Shown here: piece after piece, positions 35,014 through 43,806 of the stretch
How positions within the stretch are numbered: the stretch's first letter is position 1
How the letters are laid out: each line of letters begins with the position of its first letter
NCBI RefSeq assembly: GCF_021278985.1
Contig: NZ_CP082833.1
Span: 4,712,001 to 4,776,000 of the forward strand
Direction: 5' to 3'
Length of the DNA: 64,000 nucleotides
Origin: Citrobacter rodentium NBRC 105723 = DSM 16636
GTDB taxonomy: Bacteria > Pseudomonadota > Gammaproteobacteria > Enterobacterales > Enterobacteriaceae
The notes under the pieces: model-generated
Seen by the model: only the letters and a program-made list of their open reading frames with translations
Told to the model about the DNA's origin: nothing
The model's database searches: none
Program-made: the position numbers and the translations under genes

Positions 35014-35955
35014 TTATTGCCACCAGTGAATTATCTGCCAGGCAAGCCGCGCCGCAACGCGCGCCGCTCTGCCATCATTATCAAAGCGTGGATTAAATTC
35101 AACCATATCCACTGCCTGAAGCTTGCCGCTGCGACAAACCGGTTCAATAAGCCGCAGCAGCGTTAACAGCGGCACGCCTGGCGCAGCGGGCGCCGACACC
35201 GCTGGCATCTCCGCGGCAGGCAACACGTCGAGATCGACGGTCAGATAGAGTTTATCCACCCGCCCGATAAACGCCGCCAGCGCAGCCTGCGCGTTATCGC
35301 AGTGCAGATCTTCGACAATCGTCACTCTGCGCCTTGCCGCCTCCTCCCACAGCGCCAGAGTGTTCGCCGCCCGGCTGACGCCCAGACAGGCGTAATGAAA
35401 CTCGCGCTGCTGCTGCTCGCAGAGCTGCGCCAGCTGACGAAACGGCGTACCGGAGGTGGCGCGTTCGGCATAACGCAGATCCAGATGCGCATCGCAGTTA
35501 ATAATGCCGACCCGGGCGGACGGGAAGGCATCGAGCACGCCTGCGCCATGACCGAACGCCGTCTCATGTCCACCGCCGAGCACAAAGGTGCGCACGCTGG
35601 CCTCAAGACAGCGCTGCGCCGCCTGACGCAGCGCCTGCTGCGCGCCTTCCAGATCCGGCGATGGCGCCAGCAGGTTGCCGAGATCCACCAGCCGATCGTG
35701 CCCGGCATGGCTGGCAAGATTCGCCAGCGCCTTACGCAGCGCGTCCGGCCCCGCCGCCGCGCCGGGGCGTCCGTGATTACGCTTTACGCCTTCATCACAG
35801 GCAAAGCCCAGCAGGGCTATCCTGTCGCGATAATCTTCAGGGGCGAAAGCGCTGCTGACGGCGACAGTCTGAAACAGACGCCGCGCGCTGGCGGCCTCGG
35901 CGCTGTCGTCACGCCCCTGCCAGAGTTCAGGAGAAACGGCCTGCCATTGCGTCAT
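35014..35955 (-). CDS. hutG: N-formimidoylglutamase HutG
   Basis: 313 codons. Arginase/agmatinase-fold hydrolase with the binuclear Mn ligands: GGGHETAFGHG, NCDAHLDLR and the second metal segment VDLDVLP. It hydrolyses formimidoylglutamate to glutamate and formamide, the last step of this four-enzyme version of the pathway. It overlaps hutI by 4 bp. Confidence 0.95.
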   Translation of the reverse strand: MTQWQAVSPELWQGRDDSAEAASARRLFQTVAVSSAFAPEDYRDRIALLGFACDEGVKRNHGRPGAAAGPDALRKALANLASHAGHDRLVDLGNLLAPSPDLEGAQQALRQAAQRCLEASVRTFVLGGGHETAFGHGAGVLDAFPSARVGIINCDAHLDLRYAERATSGTPFRQLAQLCEQQQREFHYACLGVSRAANTLALWEEAARRRVTIVEDLHCDNAQAALAAFIGRVDKLYLTVDLDVLPAAEMPAVSAPAAPGVPLLTLLRLIEPVCRSGKLQAVDMVEFNPRFDNDGRAARVAARLAWQIIHWWQ

Positions 35956-37175
35956 CCTGCCTGCCCCCGATAAATGCGTTGATACAGCGGGTTGCGGCCC
36001 GGTTCGTAAACGATCTCCACCGGATGCGCCGCCTCCCAGACGTTAAAATCTGCGACATAGCCCGCCGCCAGTTGACCGTGCGTTGCCTCGCGCCCCAGAG
36101 CGCATGCGGCATGGCGCGTCACGCCCGCCCAGGCCTCTTCCGGCGTCAGGCCAAACTGCACGCAGGCCATATTCATTGCCAGATGCAGGCTGATAAACGG
36201 ACTGGTGCCGGGGTTAAAATCGGTAGCAACCGCCATCGGCACCCGGTAGCGGCGAAGCAGATCGATGGGCGGCGTCTGTTTCTCTCTGAGGAAATAAAAC
36301 GCCCCTGGCAGCAGCACGCCAACGGTGCCGCTGCGGCTCATCGCCGCCACCCCCGCCTCGTCCAGATACTCAATGTGGTCCGCAGAACGTCCGCGATAGC
36401 GACTGACCAGCTGCGCCCCGCCGAGCAGCGACAGCTGTTCGACGTGCCCTTTAACCGGGATGCCCAGCGCCTGCGCCGCGCGAAAGACGCGTTCGCTCTG
36501 CGCCACGCTAAAGCCGACGCTCTCGCAGAACAGATCGACCGTTTCAAACAGCCCTTTTTCCCACAGCTGCGGCAACAGGGTGTCGCAGACAAGGGAGAGA
36601 TAACCGTCCGGATCGTCACGATACTCTGTCGGCGTGGCGTGAGCGGCCAGCAGCGTGGGACTGATTTCCATGACGTTCTCTGCGGCCAGCCGGGCGGCGA
36701 CGCGCAGCATTTTCTCTTCGTTCGCCACATTCAGGCCGTAACCGGATTTCACCTCCAGCAGCGTCACGCCTTCGCCTGCCAGGCGCTGCATTCTTGGTCT
36801 GGCGATGCGGTAGAGTTCATCTTCTGAAGCCTTCCGGGTCGCTGACACGCTGGCGTTGATGCCGCCGCCCTGCGCGCTGATCTGCTGATAGGAGACGCCG
36901 TTCAGTCGCTGCTCCCATTCGCTGGCGCGGTTGCCGCCAAAAATCAGATGCGTATGGCAGTCAATCAGGCCGGGGGTCACCAGCCGTCCCTGCATATCGC
37001 GCGTATTCGCGTGGCTTGTCGGCAGTTGCGCCTGCGGGACAACGGCGACGATCGTTTCGCCGCGAACCACCAGCGCGTGATCCTCAAGCAGGCCATACGG
37101 CACGGTGATGTCCGGATTCAGGGTAGCCAGGCGAATATTTCGCCAGACCGTATCGTCGGGTAACAGTTGCGGCAT
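35952..37175 (-). CDS. hutI: Imidazolonepropionase HutI
   Basis: 407 codons from the ATG at 37175, preceded by GTGGGGAAAGT. An in-frame ATG at 37208 would begin inside the HutC-like site (ATGTCTATACAA) and add 11 residues not seen in Salmonella HutI. Amidohydrolase with the metal motif DCHTHLIFGGNR, further His in LLAAHATP and KGHVEQ, and Asp in VATDFNPGTSP. It opens imidazolone propionate to formimidoylglutamate. It is first in hutIGC. Confidence 0.95.
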   Translation of the reverse strand: MPQLLPDDTVWRNIRLATLNPDITVPYGLLEDHALVVRGETIVAVVPQAQLPTSHANTRDMQGRLVTPGLIDCHTHLIFGGNRASEWEQRLNGVSYQQISAQGGGINASVSATRKASEDELYRIARPRMQRLAGEGVTLLEVKSGYGLNVANEEKMLRVAARLAAENVMEISPTLLAAHATPTEYRDDPDGYLSLVCDTLLPQLWEKGLFETVDLFCESVGFSVAQSERVFRAAQALGIPVKGHVEQLSLLGGAQLVSRYRGRSADHIEYLDEAGVAAMSRSGTVGVLLPGAFYFLREKQTPPIDLLRRYRVPMAVATDFNPGTSPFISLHLAMNMACVQFGLTPEEAWAGVTRHAACALGREATHGQLAAGYVADFNVWEAAHPVEIVYEPGRNPLYQRIYRGQAG

Positions 37176-37196
37176 ACTTTCCCCACTTGTCTTAGG

Positions 37197-37207
37197 TTGT
37201 ATAGACA
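37197..37207 (-). promoter_or_regulatory. HutC-like site upstream of hutI
   Basis: TTGTATAGACA matches 11 of 11 bases of the reverse complement of the hutU operator (TGTCTATACAA). It lies about 22 bp before the hutI start, suitable for repression of hutIGC. The outer arms are less symmetrical than in the hutU site. Confidence 0.7.
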
Positions 37208-37345
37208 TTTATTTGAGATCGGGCGGGTGAAGTCAATGCGTAACGGCAAAAATGTTATTTAATTGTGACGCTGAAACGCGAAGAGTCTGCTAATGCTGAG
37301 TTAAAAAACAACTTTTTGGCTTTACGCCTTCCCGTTTCGCTCAAC

Positions 37346-37360
37346 TTAGTATAAAAAAGC
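37346..37360. other. Phage lambda attachment site core (attB)
   Basis: The complement of these 15 bases reads GCTTTTTTATACTAA, identical to the lambda attB/attP common core. Flanks also resemble E. coli attB (CCTGC before, TTGAGCGAAACGGGAAG after, on the complement). The site is 38 bp before the ybhC start, the same side as in E. coli, and is unoccupied. Its A/T-rich core coincides with a possible ybhC -10 region (TATAAA). Confidence 0.93.
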
Positions 37361-37398
37361 AGGCTTTAATGGAACACTTTCTTAGCCCGGAGCAACTC

Positions 37399-38682
37399 GT
37401 GAACACATCATCAGTTTCCCGTCTGGCGCTGGCACTGGCTTTTGGCGTGACGCTGACCGCCTGTAGCTCAACCCCGCCGGATCAAATTCCGTCCGATCAG
37501 ACCGCGCCGGGTACTGCCTCGCGCCCGATTTTGTCGGCCAGCGAAGCGCAGAATTTTGTCGCGAAGCACTATTTTTCCTCGCTGACGCCGAATACCGCGC
37601 CGTGGACGCCATCGGCGATTAATCTGCCTGCGCAGCCTGATTTTGTCGTCGGCCCGGCCGGGACGTCGGGGGTGACCCATACCACTATTCAGGCTGCGGT
37701 AGACGCGGCAATCACCACCCGCACCAACAGACGTCTGTATATTGCGATTATGCCGGGCGAATATCCGGGTACCGTGTATATCCCCGCTGCGCCGGGCAGT
37801 CTGACGCTGTACGGCACCGGCGATAAGCCGCTGGATGTGAAAATTGGCGCGGCGATTGATGGTCAGATGGGGACTTCTGACTGGCGTCGGGTGGTGAATC
37901 CCGGCGGGAAATATATGCCTGGCAAACCGGCCTGGTATATGTTCGACAGCTGCCAGAGTAAACGCAGCGCCAGCATCGGCATGATGTGTTCCGCGGTGCT
38001 GTGGTCGCAGAATAACGGCCTGCAATTGCAGAACCTGACCGTTGAAAACAATCTGGGCGACAGCGTGGACGCCGGCAACCATCCGGCGGTAGCGCTGCGC
38101 AGCGATGGCGACAAAGTGCAGATCAACAACGTCAATATCCTCGGTCGCCAGAACACCTTCTTTGTCACCAACAGCGGCGTGCAGAACCGTCTGGTGAACG
38201 ATCGCCAGACGCGCACTCTGGTGACCAACAGCTATATCGAAGGCGATGTCGATATCGTTTCCGGTCGCGGCGCAGTGGTGTTTGATAACACCGATTTCCG
38301 CGTGGTCAACTCCCGTACTCAGCAGGAAGCGTATGTGTTCGCCCCGGCAACGCTGTCGAACATCTATTACGGTTTCCTCGCCACCAACAGCCGCTTTACC
38401 GCCGCTGGCGATGGCGTCGCGCAGCTGGGCCGCTCGCTGGATGTCGACAGCAATACCAACGGCCAGGTGGTTATCCGCGACAGCGTGATCAACGAAGGCT
38501 TTAACCTGGCGAAGCCGTGGGCGGACGCAGTGATTTCTGGCCGTCCGTTCGCCGGTAACACCGGTACGCAGGATGAGAAAGGCGAGATTCAGCGTAATCT
38601 GAACGACGCCAGCTTTAACCGCATGTGGGAATACAATAACCGCGGCGTGGGCAGCAAAGTACTGGCGGAGCCAAAGCAGTAA
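37399..38682 (+). CDS. ybhC: Outer membrane lipoprotein YbhC (pectinesterase/acyl-CoA thioesterase-like)
   Basis: 427 codons from a GTG at 37399, preceded by CCGGAGCAACT; this gives the E. coli length, whereas an ATG at 37369 lies 30 bp upstream next to the attB core. A lipoprotein signal with lipobox LTAC (Cys about 22) is followed by a right-handed beta-helix of the pectin methylesterase family (HTTIQAAVDAAI, GNHPAVALRSDGD, YIEGDVDIVSGRGAVVFDNT). E. coli YbhC is an outer-membrane lipoprotein; a physiological pectinesterase role is unproven. Confidence 0.93.
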   Translation: MNTSSVSRLALALAFGVTLTACSSTPPDQIPSDQTAPGTASRPILSASEAQNFVAKHYFSSLTPNTAPWTPSAINLPAQPDFVVGPAGTSGVTHTTIQAAVDAAITTRTNRRLYIAIMPGEYPGTVYIPAAPGSLTLYGTGDKPLDVKIGAAIDGQMGTSDWRRVVNPGGKYMPGKPAWYMFDSCQSKRSASIGMMCSAVLWSQNNGLQLQNLTVENNLGDSVDAGNHPAVALRSDGDKVQINNVNILGRQNTFFVTNSGVQNRLVNDRQTRTLVTNSYIEGDVDIVSGRGAVVFDNTDFRVVNSRTQQEAYVFAPATLSNIYYGFLATNSRFTAAGDGVAQLGRSLDVDSNTNGQVVIRDSVINEGFNLAKPWADAVISGRPFAGNTGTQDEKGEIQRNLNDASFNRMWEYNNRGVGSKVLAEPKQ

Positions 38683-38734
38683 AAACGCAGGCCGGATAAG
38701 ACCGGCCTGATGACGCTACGCATAGCAGACCTGC

Positions 38735-38765
38735 GGGTCGTCACCTTACCGTGACGACCCGTTTT
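38735..38765 (+). terminator. Rho-independent terminator after ybhC
   Basis: A perfect 10-bp stem GGGTCGTCAC / GTGACGACCC with a 6-base loop is followed by GTTTT, a typical terminator just before the convergent ybhJ end. A second hairpin, AGGCCGG-N6-CCGGCCT at 38689-38708, lies right after the ybhC stop and resembles a REP stem. Confidence 0.85.
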
Positions 38766-38769
38766 CACA

Positions 38770-41034
38770 TCATGGCGTCAGACGCGCCCGGTTGAAATTA
38801 ATCAGGCTGCCGGCTTTGATGATTTCGCGCTCCTCGGCGGTGAGACTTTCCATATACAGACTGATTTCGCCCACCGGCGCACCATCACGAATGACCCATG
38901 CCGTCATTTTTTCGCCGCAGCGCTCCAGCGCCGCGCGAATGCCGGGGATATAAATATAGTCGTCCACCTCAAACAACGGCGCTTCCGCCATTTGCAGCGG
39001 CAGCATTCCCCAGTTAATCACATTTGAGCGATAGCGTTTGGTGGCATATTCCTGCGCAATATTCGCCAGCCCGCCAATCACGCGCTGACAGCTTGCCGCC
39101 TGCTCGCGCGCAGAGCCATCGCCGGGCTTCACGGCATAAATCACGCTGCCAATACCGGTTTCAGCCGCAACCACCCGCTCCTGACCGGCGATTTGCCGTA
39201 TACCCGCAAATACCGGGGCCAGCTCGTCCGTCTCTCCCGCCCGCCGCCGTTTCTCCAGCGCGGCGACCGCTTTGCTTCTGCCCACATACTCCGGGACGCG
39301 GCGCGACAGGGTAAATTCCGCCAGCCCCACCGGATTTGAACGATAAGAAGAGGTTTCGCCGGACGGAATAAGCTCATCGGTAGTGGTGACTTCGTCGAGG
39401 ATTTTCGCGCACACCTTCAGCAGAATATTGTCGGTCAGCGCGCCCATTTCCGGCCAGTCTTTGATGTTCGGCCCGTAGATCAATGGCTGCGCGGTGGCGC
39501 CTTTCACAAAGCCCTGATAGACGCGATTCTGGTAGGGCGCAGGATCGAAGCGGTAGGCCGGTACGTTATCCCAGCAGTCCAGCTCCGTTGCGGCGGTGAG
39601 CACGCCGCCGTTCGCCGCGGTGGCGGCCACGGAACGTGCGTCCATCAGCGCGACGGCGGACATCTGACCGTTGCCCGGTTTCGAGCCCTCGCGGTTGGGG
39701 AAGTTACGCGTGGTATGACGAATGCTGAGTCCGTTATTCACCGGCGTGTCGCCCGCACCAAAGCAGGGGCCGCAGAAGGCGGTGCGAATAATCGCGCCTG
39801 CGCCCATCAGATCGCTGACCATCCCCTGCTTCGCCAGCGCCATAAATACCGGCTGTGAGGAGGGATAAACGGACAGCGAGAAGGCGTCGTCCCCGCATGA
39901 ATGTCCGCGCAGCGCGTTGGCGGCAGCCACCACATTCTCATAGTTGCCGCCGGAACAGCCGGCAATGATCCCCTGCTGCACCTTCAGACGACCGTTTTCG
40001 ATTTTATCAAGCAGCGAAAGCCCGGCCTTCCCTTGCGCAATGCGCTGCGCGTCAACTTCAACCTGGTGCAGAATATCGCTTAAGTTCTCCTGCAACGTTG
40101 CTATTTCATAGACGTTGCTCGGATGGAAAGGCAAGGCAATCATTGGTCTGATAGCGCTCAGATCCACCGAGATGCAGCCGTCATAATAGGCAAGCGGCTG
40201 CGGCGCCAGCGGCCGATAGGCCTCTTCGCGTCCGTGCAGGGCCAGCCACTGCTGAATTTCTTCATCGGTCTGCCAGACGGAGCTGAGACAGGTCGTTTCC
40301 GTGGTCATGACGTCGACGCTGTTACGGAAATCTGCGGAGAGGTTGCGGATGCCCGGCCCGACAAACTCCATCACTTTATTTTTAACGTAGCCGTTTTTGA
40401 ACACCGCGCCAATAATCGCCAGCGCCACGTCCTGCGGGCCGACGCCCGGCGCCGGTTTACCGGTCAGCCAGACCGCCACCACGCCCGGATAATCGCAGTC
40501 CCAGGTGTCATTCAACAGCTGTTTAACCAGTTCGCCGCCCCCTTCACCAATGGCCATCGTCCCCAGCGCGCCATAGCGGGTATGGCTGTCTGAACCGAGG
40601 ATCATCTTCCCGCCGCCGGCCATCATTTCGCGCATGTACTGATGGATGACCGCGATGTGCGGCGGCACAAAAATACCGCCATAACGCTGCGCCGCCGACA
40701 GGCCAAACTGGTGATCGTCGCCGTTTATCGTCCCCCCGACGGCGCACAGTGAATTATGGCAGTTGGTCAGAACATAGGGCAGTGGAAACCGCTCCATACC
40801 GGAGGCCTTCGCCGTCTGAATAATGCCGACAAAGGTAATATCATGAGAGGTGAGCGCATCAAATTTAATTTTGAGCTTGCGCATGTCGCCGGAGGTATTA
40901 TGCGCCGCCAGGATCGACCAGGCGATAGTGCCTTTTTTAGCATCGTCTTTACGGACTGCGCCGGAATAGTGTTCTTCAGCAATTATCGCGTTATTGTCGC
41001 TGAGATAGATCCCTTTCTCATATAACTTAATCAT
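38770..41034 (-). CDS. ybhJ: Aconitase-family hydratase YbhJ
   Basis: 754 codons from the ATG at 41034 (MIKLYEKGIYLSDNNAI), with GGAG 8-11 bases upstream; E. coli YbhJ is about the same size. Aconitase fold: substrate segment GSDSHTRYGALGTMAIGEGG, the paired iron-sulfur cysteines in AFCGPCFGAG, and a third cysteine in IAGCSGGNYEN where aconitases usually read SCTNS. The swivel domain is at the C-terminus. It probably hydrates or isomerises a tricarboxylate other than citrate. It is 26 bp after ybhI, in one unit with ybhI and ybhH. Confidence 0.9.
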   Translation of the reverse strand: MIKLYEKGIYLSDNNAIIAEEHYSGAVRKDDAKKGTIAWSILAAHNTSGDMRKLKIKFDALTSHDITFVGIIQTAKASGMERFPLPYVLTNCHNSLCAVGGTINGDDHQFGLSAAQRYGGIFVPPHIAVIHQYMREMMAGGGKMILGSDSHTRYGALGTMAIGEGGGELVKQLLNDTWDCDYPGVVAVWLTGKPAPGVGPQDVALAIIGAVFKNGYVKNKVMEFVGPGIRNLSADFRNSVDVMTTETTCLSSVWQTDEEIQQWLALHGREEAYRPLAPQPLAYYDGCISVDLSAIRPMIALPFHPSNVYEIATLQENLSDILHQVEVDAQRIAQGKAGLSLLDKIENGRLKVQQGIIAGCSGGNYENVVAAANALRGHSCGDDAFSLSVYPSSQPVFMALAKQGMVSDLMGAGAIIRTAFCGPCFGAGDTPVNNGLSIRHTTRNFPNREGSKPGNGQMSAVALMDARSVAATAANGGVLTAATELDCWDNVPAYRFDPAPYQNRVYQGFVKGATAQPLIYGPNIKDWPEMGALTDNILLKVCAKILDEVTTTDELIPSGETSSYRSNPVGLAEFTLSRRVPEYVGRSKAVAALEKRRRAGETDELAPVFAGIRQIAGQERVVAAETGIGSVIYAVKPGDGSAREQAASCQRVIGGLANIAQEYATKRYRSNVINWGMLPLQMAEAPLFEVDDYIYIPGIRAALERCGEKMTAWVIRDGAPVGEISLYMESLTAEEREIIKAGSLINFNRARLTP

Positions 41035-41060
41035 TACAAACTCCGTACCGCTATTAGTGA

Positions 41061-42494
41061 TTACAGCATGTTCCAGCCGATAAGCAGGTTCCACCACCAG
41101 ACGCCCAGCGTGATATGAACCAGGAAAGTGAAGAATGTCAGCATGGCGCCAACCAGCCACCACGATTTAATGTCGTTATATCCCACGCCGAAAATAACCG
41201 GGCCGGCAGCGCCGCCGTAATGGGTTACCATGCCGCCGTAGGAGTTGGAAAAAAGCAGCGCCAGCGCGGTTAACATTAATGGCGCGCCAGAAACGTTTGC
41301 CAGCATGGCGAAGACCGGCATCATCGCCACAATATAGGCGCTGCCGGAGGCAAAGAAATAACGCACGATAATGCTGAGAAACAGAATGATAAAAAATGCG
41401 ATATTGCTGTGGTTATCAAAGGAAATATTATTTTTGAAAAGCTCGGCCAGCCAGTCAAAAAATTTCACTTTCGATAATAATGAACTCAGACCAATAATGC
41501 CGCCGTACCAGATTAAGGTATTCCAGCCGCCTTTATTTTTGACCACGTCGTCCCAGCTCACCACGCCCAGCAGAAGCATCGCCCCCATCACCACGATAGC
41601 CACCGTGGATTCATCAATACCGAGACTTTTACTGAAGATCCATCCCAGCAGTGCGAGAACGAAAATGCCCAGCAGCATTTTTTCACGCACTTTCATCGGC
41701 CCTAAATTCTCCAGTCCCGCCCGGGCGATGGTTTTATTATCTACTTTCTTAATTTCCGGCGGGTACATGAAATAGATAACCAGCGGCGCTAACAGCAACA
41801 TTACTATCCCAGGCAGCAAAGCTGCCAGCGCCCATCCGCCCCAACTGATCTGCAGGTGACAGATGTCGTTGATCATTTTTAGCGCCAGAATATTTCCCGC
41901 CATCGCGGTAAAAAACATATAGCTGGTGGTCTTGGTCACCATATATACCGTCATCATCAGGTAATGCCCGACGCGACGCGGACTTTTATCAGGTTCCGAT
42001 CCCAGCGCCACCGCCACGCTGTTGATAATGGGCAGGACAATCCCCCCTGCCCGCGCCGTATTTGACGGAGTCGCCGGAGCGAGCACCAGGTCGAGAAAAA
42101 CAGTGACGTAGCCCAACCCCAGCGTGGTGTTGCCGATTTTACCGATCAGGATGTAGGCGATGCGTTTACCCAGCCCGGTAGTGACAAAAGCGGCGCTCAG
42201 GGTAAAGGCGGAGAACACCAGCCACGTCGTGCCGGAGGCATAACCGCTCAGCACGCTGCTGGTCTTAAACTGACCGGCGCCTAAATTGCCGACCACCACC
42301 ATTGATGCCGCAACGGCCATCAATAACACAACTGGCTCCGGGAAAGGTTTAATGACCAGCCCGACGATCGCCGCCAGATAAATGCCAAACAGCACCCAGG
42401 CCAGCTCGCTTAAACCGGCAGGCGCAGGCAGTAAACCTATCACGCAAGGGATCGCTAATATCGTTATTAGCTTCCATAATGATTTCACATTCAT
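41061..42494 (-). CDS. ybhI: DASS-family di/tricarboxylate transporter YbhI
   Basis: 477 codons with about 12 hydrophobic segments. Divalent anion:sodium symporter (CitT-like) family, shown by the substrate-site segment LAPATPSNTARAGGIVLPII (Ser-Asn-Thr) and the later FSNSYGGMVTHYGGAAGPVI. It most likely exchanges or imports a di- or tricarboxylate used by YbhJ and YbhH. It lies between ybhH (82 bp upstream) and ybhJ (26 bp downstream). Confidence 0.9.
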   Translation of the reverse strand: MNVKSLWKLITILAIPCVIGLLPAPAGLSELAWVLFGIYLAAIVGLVIKPFPEPVVLLMAVAASMVVVGNLGAGQFKTSSVLSGYASGTTWLVFSAFTLSAAFVTTGLGKRIAYILIGKIGNTTLGLGYVTVFLDLVLAPATPSNTARAGGIVLPIINSVAVALGSEPDKSPRRVGHYLMMTVYMVTKTTSYMFFTAMAGNILALKMINDICHLQISWGGWALAALLPGIVMLLLAPLVIYFMYPPEIKKVDNKTIARAGLENLGPMKVREKMLLGIFVLALLGWIFSKSLGIDESTVAIVVMGAMLLLGVVSWDDVVKNKGGWNTLIWYGGIIGLSSLLSKVKFFDWLAELFKNNISFDNHSNIAFFIILFLSIIVRYFFASGSAYIVAMMPVFAMLANVSGAPLMLTALALLFSNSYGGMVTHYGGAAGPVIFGVGYNDIKSWWLVGAMLTFFTFLVHITLGVWWWNLLIGWNML

Positions 42495-42576
42495 TTTTAT
42501 GTCCTGATGGATCTGTACAGAAATAGACAGCTGTCTGTTCGACTTTCCTTAATCACAACGAAATGTGTTTTGGCAC

Positions 42577-43629
42577 TTACGGAAGATAAACGTCTCCGGA
42601 AAATATTTTCCTTGCGGTGCGAATAACGGAAGCGCGAAGCGTTGTTGGATCGTCACTTTCATTGCTTAACTGAATATCGAGGCTGCCGCCCGGATGCTCG
42701 AGGGTAATTTTGCCGTGGCCGGGGAACGGAATGATCTGACGGGTTACGGTACCGGCAATCGCGCAGCTGCTGGCGATAGCAATCGCGCCGGTTATCGCCA
42801 GCGCTTTATGGCAGGCGTGCGGCATGAAATAACGCACATTCAGGGTGCCGCCTTTTTGTGGTGGAGAAATTAATACGGGTTTCGGAATCACCTTATCCGC
42901 GACATCGCCCAGCCCCATCGCCAGCCCTGCCTGCAGACGAATAGACTCGATTCGCGCCAGAAGCTGCGCATCGCCGTCCAGCTCCGCCGCCGTTTCATAG
43001 CCGGTTTTACCTAAATAGTCGGCGGGAATCATCACTACCGGCATCGCCATATCGATGCAGGTGGTCGGCACCGCGTCAAAATAGTTAAGCGGCTGACCGG
43101 TCGGGAAAAGCCTGCCGGTTTTCGCCCCGGCGGCATTGAGGAAAGTCAGCGCGACGGGGGCCGCGGTTCCCGGTACGCCGTCGATTCTGACCGTTCCTTC
43201 ATAATTCACCGCGCCGTTCGGCGTCTGTACGTCCGCTTCAATAAGGGTATGGGTATTCACGTTGCGGATGCGTATCCGGGTAACAGGGGTACTGGCGGCA
43301 ACCAGCCCTTGCTCTATAGCAAATGCGCCGACGGCGCAGAGCATGTTGCCGCAGTTTGGCGTGGTATCGACGCGCTGCTCATGGACCAGCACCTGAGCAA
43401 ACAGGTAATCGATATCGGCATCAGGGGCGGCGGAGCGGCTGACGATGGCAACCTTGCTGGTCAGGGGATTTCCCCCGCCGATACCGTCAATCTCCAGCTC
43501 ATTTCCCGATCCCATAATCGATATTAATACCGCGTCGCGTTGAGCCGTATCCTCAGGCAGATCCTCAGCCCGTAAAAATGCGCCGCGCGAGGTTCCTCCA
43601 CGCATCATTACGCAGGGTATTTTTTTCAC
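42577..43629 (-). CDS. ybhH: PrpF-family isomerase/tautomerase YbhH
   Basis: 350 codons, same as E. coli YbhH. PrpF/diaminopimelate-epimerase-like fold: the start IPCVMMRGGTSRGAFL, DGIGGGNPLTSKVAIV, and TTPNCGNMLCAVGAFAIEQG with the family's conserved Cys. Relatives isomerise cis/trans-aconitate-type acids or 4-oxalomesaconate (GalD). With an aconitase-like enzyme and a carboxylate carrier next to it, a tricarboxylate route is inferred. It is the first gene of ybhH-ybhI-ybhJ and divergent from its likely regulator ybhD. Confidence 0.9.
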   Translation of the reverse strand: MKKIPCVMMRGGTSRGAFLRAEDLPEDTAQRDAVLISIMGSGNELEIDGIGGGNPLTSKVAIVSRSAAPDADIDYLFAQVLVHEQRVDTTPNCGNMLCAVGAFAIEQGLVAASTPVTRIRIRNVNTHTLIEADVQTPNGAVNYEGTVRIDGVPGTAAPVALTFLNAAGAKTGRLFPTGQPLNYFDAVPTTCIDMAMPVVMIPADYLGKTGYETAAELDGDAQLLARIESIRLQAGLAMGLGDVADKVIPKPVLISPPQKGGTLNVRYFMPHACHKALAITGAIAIASSCAIAGTVTRQIIPFPGHGKITLEHPGGSLDIQLSNESDDPTTLRASVIRTARKIFSGDVYLP

Positions 43630-43806
43630 GTCAGTGTCCTCAATAATTATTACGCAAAACAGAATTACACGTGAAAAACGGCCTGGCTAATGACTTTGAT
43701 TTTCCTATTAGTGACTTTTATTTATTAATCATCCTGCGTGGACTAAAGGTAAACTGAGGCCTGTTCCCGGGCTGGCGACGCCGGCTTTTTTATTTGTGGA
43801 GTGGCA

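Noticed and set aside
37209..37398. Prophage or integrase remnant near the lambda attB core
   Set aside because: Only the empty attachment site is present; no integrase, excisionase or attL/attR pair is visible.
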